Assembly: GCA_036852015.1 (NCBI GenBank)
Contig: JAANDG010000552.1
Location: forward strand, 1-64,000
Origin: Pelodera strongyloides
Lineage: Eukaryota; Nematoda; Chromadorea; Rhabditida; Rhabditidae
Reading direction: 5' to 3'
DNA: 64,000 nucleotides
Position 1 is the first letter of the stretch, and the number at the start of each line of letters is the position of its first letter. Below are positions 47,271 to 64,000 of this stretch, in pieces. Under the pieces are notes generated by a model. That model saw only the letters and a list, made by a program, of their open reading frames with translations. It made no database searches and was not told the origin of the DNA. The position numbers and the translations under genes were made by a program.

Positions 47271-47571
47271 GCGAACAGAATAAGTATAATCATTTTCCCC
47301 ATGCCCATATGCCATATGTTTCCTTATGGATAGCGTGCGTAATATCATTTTCGTAACTTCATAACCACGTTGGACTTTGGAAGAAACACTTCATCGGTTC
47401 ATATTAGCAATATTTCAAATATTATACGATACGGACACTAGTAATGAAGTCTATTAGTGATAAAATGATGAAATTCAGAAGTCTTTAGATTTTCCCACTT
47501 TTGAATATAACGCAAGTGTGACGTCAGATACAATTAGGAAACGTTACCGAGTCTGATTTGCACAGCAGATA

Positions 47572-47850
47572 TTCCTGACTCTGCATAGGCTCTAGGTTAA
47601 TGAGCTTTTCCATCTTGATAGTGCTAGCAGGTATGCATATGTCGGAATTTTTTTAAACATTTTCTTAGACAACTATCAAACTCGATGAAGGGTATTAATA
47701 TTAATATGATAAACATAATTTCAAAAGCAGATATTCCTGACCCTGCATAGGCTCTAAGTCAATGAGCTTTTCCATCTTGATAGTGCTAGCAGGTATATAT
47801 GTATTGGAAGTTTCTTGAACATCTATCAAACTCGATGAAGGGTATCAAGA
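47572..47850. repeat. Tandem duplication, about 155 bp apart
   Basis: CAGATATTCCTGACTCTGCA and ATGAGCTTTTCCATCTTGAT then AGTGCTAGCAGGTAT occur twice, with ATCTATCAAACTCGATGAAG-type tails. No coding potential recognised. Confidence 0.88.
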
Positions 47851-50377
47851 TAATTTCAAAGCGTTGCCTTACCAAATATGAAGTCGTCAAAAGTGAACTT
47901 TGATGATAAAAATAAACGCTTATCTCTCGCTGTGCACCTCGCGGAGCCTTTGTCAGACTCGCGCCAAGTTATCGCGACTTTACTGATTGTCCTTTCGCGA
48001 GAACGTGAAGATCGGGCGAAGTTCGCATTTATCTACATCGATTTTGGTTTTATTTCGACTATTCTTACAAGTGGAGTCACGTTCATAGGGAAAGCTTTAT
48101 CCTTGCGAATATTATAAATTTGCCTTGCTTTTTGCTCCACTACACCTCCACTCTACTATTTCAATGACTAAAATGACGTCTTTCCTAGCCACGTTCGTTA
48201 CCATTAATATGCATAGATAATTGCATCAATGTGTAGGAGAATTGAGCTTCTCTGACTAAAGATGAATAATTAATCGGTGAACTATGAATGAGAAAAGATA
48301 CAAGTAGTCTATGCTTTTATGGGAATAAAAGATAGGGACAGCAGTAGGCAAATCACAACTCTTCAACCGAGAGTATGTCTTTTCCTCCACGATACTACTA
48401 GCTAATTTTTGAAGTTTGGAATTTTCACAACATCTTTTGGTTTAGTTGGTTTAGTATGTTCTGAATACTATACCTATCCACATGCTGTCAAAAATAAAGA
48501 AGATACACTTACAATTAGCGGCGAACGCAAAAGTACACGACATCTTTCCAAATCCAAACCTAAGACAAAGAACAAGTTGTGATCGAGAAAAAATGGTAAT
48601 AATGCCATGAAAGAACAAAGAGAATGATGATTCCTGGTGCCTGAGAATAACTGAACACAAATAACCGAGCCTTTGCAGGAAAATGAAATATTAATCCCTA
48701 ATATCATAAAGTAACCACTGCATGAGCATGACCGAGACGCGGATTGCTATAAGCTATAATACCCTAATTAAAAACAGCTGATTTTAGAAGATATGAGAAA
48801 ATTATTGTTAGAGCGGAAACGGTGTACTTCGTCACAAAAAATATAGAACTGAGCTAAATTTCCATTGGGAAGCTTTAACACTGCAACCCTATCATTATTG
48901 TTCCTTTCGTCACTGTCTTCAGCTCGTAAACTAACTGAGGCAAAGTGCTTTATGTGTTTCTTTTAACACAAGTGCTAAAAACTTAATCTAACTTAAAAAG
49001 CAATTACCGTTTGTCCACTGACGTTCTCCATATTTTCAATTACCATTTTAGTTGTATTACCTTGGGTCACAAACCTATGCCCTAGGGCTAGGTACGAAGT
49101 TATGAAGCCCTAGCCTAGGCCTAGGACAACGGTCTGCTACTAAAGCCTAAGGAATACGGCCAACTAGGGCCAAAGACTAAGGCCTAGGTCCCAATTTCCC
49201 AATCGGTGGTAGGATATTCACATAGAGCATCCACTTTCCAAACTTCCTTTCCAAAGGATTAATGCTGAAAAAGAAAAGGAAATAAATTGCACAAATGTTT
49301 GTTTTTCCACGAAACTTTTGACAGATGAAAACTTGCAAAATTGTGTAATTTACGACCCACCTGGGGCCTGGATTTCCAGACGTAAAACTCAAAAACACAC
49401 GCGAAAAAGTTGGACTCGGGTCACAAGTTTGGCATTCAATGATTTATATAATGCTATAAATTTAAAAAATAGTGTTCAAAGGCAGAGGAAGCTCACACTT
49501 TCCAGGACCTAATAAAACCTTAAATAAGGCAATCAACAAAAATTTATCCCTTTTTGGTGGTAATACATTTCGTCTTTTGGCTTCATAAAATATTTATTAC
49601 GATGAAGAATACTGTATACAGTAATATAAATATGGACCTACAATAATCAAGAACCAAATTTGTGAGACAGTACAATAATGTCCCAAGAAATACAATATAA
49701 TACATAATACACTTCCATATAAAACATAAGTTTCGCACTATAGTGAACGCTTGGAAGGTACAACACGATGTGCATATAGCTATTTTGGCAACTGGCTCAC
49801 GTTTAGTGTGCCACGATGTCCTCGCGCACTATCGAAGTACGCGCCGCGTAGGCAACTTTGTGAAAGAACAGAGGTTTGCGGTGTCTACGAGCAGACGAAG
49901 AATTCAGTTTTAACTATTCTTCTGCGCATCCCGTCAACAAATATTCTCCTTTTCTCTGTCGAAAGGAAAACACGATTGGCCACGTAAATACCCAAATTGA
50001 AGTCATAAAGGGAATTAATGAACACAATGGAAGTGCGCTTTTGCAGTTTTGCAAAGCCTTCCTTTTTCGGATGCAAAGGAAATAAACTTTGCAAAGCACA
50101 TGATGAAACATTGATAAAAAAACCACATGATGACACCTCCATCGACCGTCATCAAGTGCCAATTTACGTTCAGTTGTTATTGATCAAAATACTAAATTCT
50201 TCCGTTATTCCGTGGGCACAAACAAATGAAACCACCAAATGACCTGCGCACCTATGGCCTATGTATGGCGGGTTAGTGGCGAACTTTTAGAATTATTGTG
50301 GCGCCAACGGGAAGCGCGCATCTTCACTGGCCCTTTGACTTTGGACTGTAAGAAGTTTTTTTAAGAATACCAATTCC

Positions 50378-50548
50378 TTAAAGCGAAATACTAGCCTCTT
50401 TGGAAAATTTGCATATGATAAGCAAATCCTATGTATCCTATGCTAATTTTGTACGATTACCGTGGACGATCGTACAAAATTAGCATAGGATACATAGGAT
50501 TTGCTTATCATATGCAAATTTTCCAAAGAGGCTAGCATTTCGCTTTAA
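50378..50548. mobile_element. MITE family B: 171-bp near-perfect palindrome
   Basis: TTAAAGCGAAATACTAGCC to GGCTAGCATTTCGCTTTAA with arms of about 80 bp, including GGAAAATTTGCATATGATAA and TACGATTACCGTGGACGATC at the centre. Termini match family A for the first 12 bases but the interior differs. Copy 2 is at 63526-63703. Confidence 0.92.
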
Positions 50549-50799
50549 GGTTCTTGATCCAATGATTTCTTATTATGATGACAAGTCAAATCCACATGCG
50601 TATTCACGTCATCCGTTATCCTGATTTTTTCCATGTTTTCGACGCAAAAGTCGCAGTTTGAATAAAGAATCAGTATAATAGAATGGACATCAATTAGGAC
50701 GACTCGCCACACAGAACTCTTTCCAAATCCAAACAGAAGAAAAAGAAACAAACTTCCGCCTTTCCCTGAAGATCAAAATCATCTAAAACATGGGGAAGG

Positions 50800-50964
50800 T
50801 TAAAGCGAAATACTAGCCGTTTTTGAAACGCATCGTGGACAACGGAATTATTACGTATTTACGCTAATTTGCTCGAATGTTTATTCTAATTCATGTTCAT
50901 TTGCATAGGCTGCGTTAGAACGCTAGTCTACTCGATGCGTTTCAAAAACCGGCATTTCGCTTAA
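50800..50964. mobile_element. MITE family A, copy (inverted interior)
   Basis: Starts TTAAAGCGAAATACTAGCCG and ends AAAACCGGCATTTCGCTTAA. The interior is in reverse orientation with the core partly deleted. Confidence 0.86.
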
Positions 50965-51095
50965 AAAAACGGCTTTGGCCTCGAATTAGAATGCCAAGCC
51001 TCTAGATAGGTAGGCTCTGAGTTCTGTGAGCGGAAAAGGATGAGAGGTTTGGTGTGCAGCTCTCATCACTTTCCACAGAAATGTGGAACTATTAA

Positions 51096-51211
51096 GAGGC
51101 CATATTCACCACTCCAATTCCCTCGGGGAAATAGTCCCTGAGGACAGAAAATAGCATTCTAATGTGAGACGCAGAGAAAAAGGCGGGGAATTGAGTGGTG
51201 AATACGGCCTC
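51096..51211. mobile_element. MITE with GAGGCCATATTCACCACTC ends
   Basis: GAGGCCATATTCACCACTCC and GAGTGGTGAATACGGCCTC are inverted. It has the GGGGAAATAGTCCCTGAGGA interior and is the best preserved copy of this subfamily. Confidence 0.85.
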
Positions 51212-52416
51212 AGTAAAGATATTCAGTGCTTCTTTGCGGGGATGTGGAAAAAACCCTGAGCGAGCCGCGCTCGCTTGGCAAACCTGGCACGCAACTGGCG
51301 AAGTGTGCCAAAAATTACGAGGTGGAGACAACATTCACTATTTTGAGTGACAAGATCAAAACATCAGTGTTTACGAACTGTGTAACAAATAAGGAACACA
51401 AATATAGAATTTTCAAATTTTCAAATCCGGTAATCAAATTCGCTCGTGGCGGAGGTGTCTCTATGAAAATAACTCTTGAGTTACGTCAATGTTATTTCGT
51501 CGACTAAAAAAAACAATTGACGTTATATGCGGTTCAAAATAACCCCGAATGAAGCCGGTTTCTTTTAATCGCCAAAACTTCTGACAAATCTCGAGCCGGT
51601 GTCTACTCTCCTACTGTTAGAACGATATACAGACAACAAAGCGACGTTTCAAATTTTATTTCTGTAAACCTATGACAATAAATAACACATTTAACAACTA
51701 AGGAAAAACAACTAAGGAAGGCAGTGAGCTAACTTTACCAGAATAAAACAGATAAAAGGCTTCACAGAAGTGATAACAATTCAGCATTATTACGGAAACA
51801 ACAAACGTTACAGAACATATATACAGTGAAAAGTAAAAGTTCCTCAAGAAGATTATGAACATTTAAGAATATACATGCGACTAACCTAACCTAAAACACT
51901 AACACTACGCATCCTAGGATCCTAAACTCACATTCATAAGAAACTAAATTGAATTATCGATTTGTAACCTCCTAATGTGTGTGGATTATATTCACACCAA
52001 AACATATAGTACCCACGAGAACCTATATTATGGAAACTCAGTTCACTGGAGTTATACAGCTGTCCGCTGGCAACTGGGGATATATATAGACATTATTAAG
52101 CATATCCCACAACAATAAATACAACAACTACTTACACGTCATACGTCATACACGACAACTTTTCGCTTATATTTGAAAAGTCATTGACCAAATAAACAAC
52201 TAACCTATAAACATATAAAGCGTCGTAGTAGACTTCCGTTAAAGGAGTCTGACACGTGGCTCGAGAAACGTATACTTCATTTCCATCTGCTACATGCAAA
52301 TTTATGTTCCCATCTGGCCATTTTAGGCACATAATGGAGCACAATTTGCACATATTGCACAAGAATGTAGTTGATCAGTATCTTTAAAAACCAGGAGCCA
52401 TACCACTTTAAACCCC

Positions 52417-63510
<11,094 letters not shown>

Positions 63511-64000
63511 CTAAAAGCTATATTGTTAAAGCGAAATGCTAGCCCCTTTGGAAAATTTGCATATGATAAGCAAATCCTATATATCCTATGCTAATTTTGT
63601 ACGAGTGCCGTGTGCCGTGGACGATCGTACAAAATTAGCATAGGATACATAGGATTTGCTTATCATATGGAAATTTTCCAAAGGGGCTAGCATTTCGCTT
63701 TAAAACGGTAGTTCGCGCAGTTTATGAAACAATATACTGGATAACTGCATTCCTACGTATTATTAGCAATTTGTCACCTTTCGTTTCAGGCAAGAATAGC
63801 TAATTGTACAATATTACGCATGACTCCAAAAAACCTGCAATTAGTACAAGTTTCACGCCATACTGCTCTATGACATTAGTTGCAACTAGTAACCAAACAT
63901 GGTTTTTCGCAATATTTGAAGGGGAATTAAAGCCTATAATACGGTTAAGCAAATGACTGCAGCTGTGCAGGTAAAAAAGAAGACAGCAGGAAATACAACT
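63511..64000. other. Upstream part of the mtIF2 gene, no further exon found
   Basis: The first visible mtIF2 exon needs an up-frame exon ending in two bases. After the MITE at 63526-63703 the remaining 300 bp are AT-rich, and I see no segment with both a donor and a plausible N-terminal mtIF2 sequence, so the 5' end is probably beyond the window. Confidence 0.5.
63526..63703. mobile_element. MITE family B palindrome, copy 2
   Basis: TTAAAGCGAAATGCTAGCCCC to GGGGCTAGCATTTCGCTTTAA, 178 bp, with arms of about 80 bp. The centre has a small duplication, GTGCCGTGTGCCGTGGACG, compared with the copy at 50378. Its left end is 14 bp from the AG of the mtIF2 acceptor at 63511-63512. Confidence 0.92.

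Larger units (their letters stand above)
46086..52416. other. 6.3-kb stretch with no assembled gene
   Basis: Between the neuropeptide candidate's start and the mtIF2 stop. It holds a GA microsatellite (46200-46245), MITEs at 47096, 50378, 50800 and 51096, and a diverged tandem duplication at 47572-47850. Short minus-strand open segments at 48460-48700 and 50545-50760 share the bases TTTGGATTTGGAAAGA but show no family features. Promoters of the neuropeptide gene would lie in the first part; no defined site is visible. Confidence 0.55.

Noticed and set aside
48451..48707. Minus-strand segments near 48460-48700 and 50545-50760 sharing TTTGGATTTGGAAAGA, possibly paralogous exons
   Set aside because: Similarity is limited to about 16 bp and the translations show no recognisable family or consistent splice phase.
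51226..51507. 93-aa plus-strand open frame
   Set aside because: No domain, no splice support, and it begins at the edge of a MITE.

Overview
This is a gene-sparse, AT-rich animal nuclear window. It most likely comes from a nematode. The exons are short (mostly 60-150 nt), the splice acceptors are mainly TTTCAG or TTTTAG, the donors are GTAAGT/GTGAGT-like, and one gene encodes a Patched-related (PTR) protein, a family greatly expanded in nematodes. There are no prokaryotic signatures. Most long reading frames are noise. The real coding sequence lies in many small minus-strand exons, which I assembled by reading frame, splice phase and family resemblance.

Four genes can be assembled, all on the minus strand. 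(1) At 828-16042 is a complete PTR gene with 24 exons, encoding about 794 aa. (2) At 29458-37851 is a secreted peptidase-M13 (neprilysin) family protein with 14 exons, about 486 aa. Its zinc-binding HExxH motif reads HAIAH, so it is probably a pseudo-enzyme. (3) At 41777-46085 is a small three-exon secreted precursor with dibasic sites and two GLRG-Lys-Arg endings, a candidate amidated neuropeptide gene. (4) From 52417 past 63510 is mitochondrial translation initiation factor 2: 21 exons and about 630 aa are visible, with the 5' end not found.

The rest is dominated by mobile elements. A degenerate CR1/Jockey-like LINE with ORF1 and ORF2 (about 3.0-7.4 kb) lies in the PTR gene. A 5'-truncated LINE (55006-56098) has inserted into a SINE-like element in the mtIF2 gene. 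There are many miniature inverted-repeat elements. One family of about 14 copies and fragments begins TTAAAGCGAAAT, and a second, internally different and almost perfectly palindromic family shares the same end. Other families begin TTAAAGGG or CAGAGGC, and there is a 1.07-kb foldback element with Tc1/mariner-like CAGTGCG ends. Several sit within 15-35 bp of splice sites.

The stretches 1-827, 16043-27339, 37852-41776, 46086-52416 and 63511-64000 hold no gene I can assemble with confidence. They carry mobile elements, microsatellites and minisatellites, with two weak exon candidates in or next to them (20012-20282 and 27340-27497). The four genes show no obvious functional link and no operon-like spacing.
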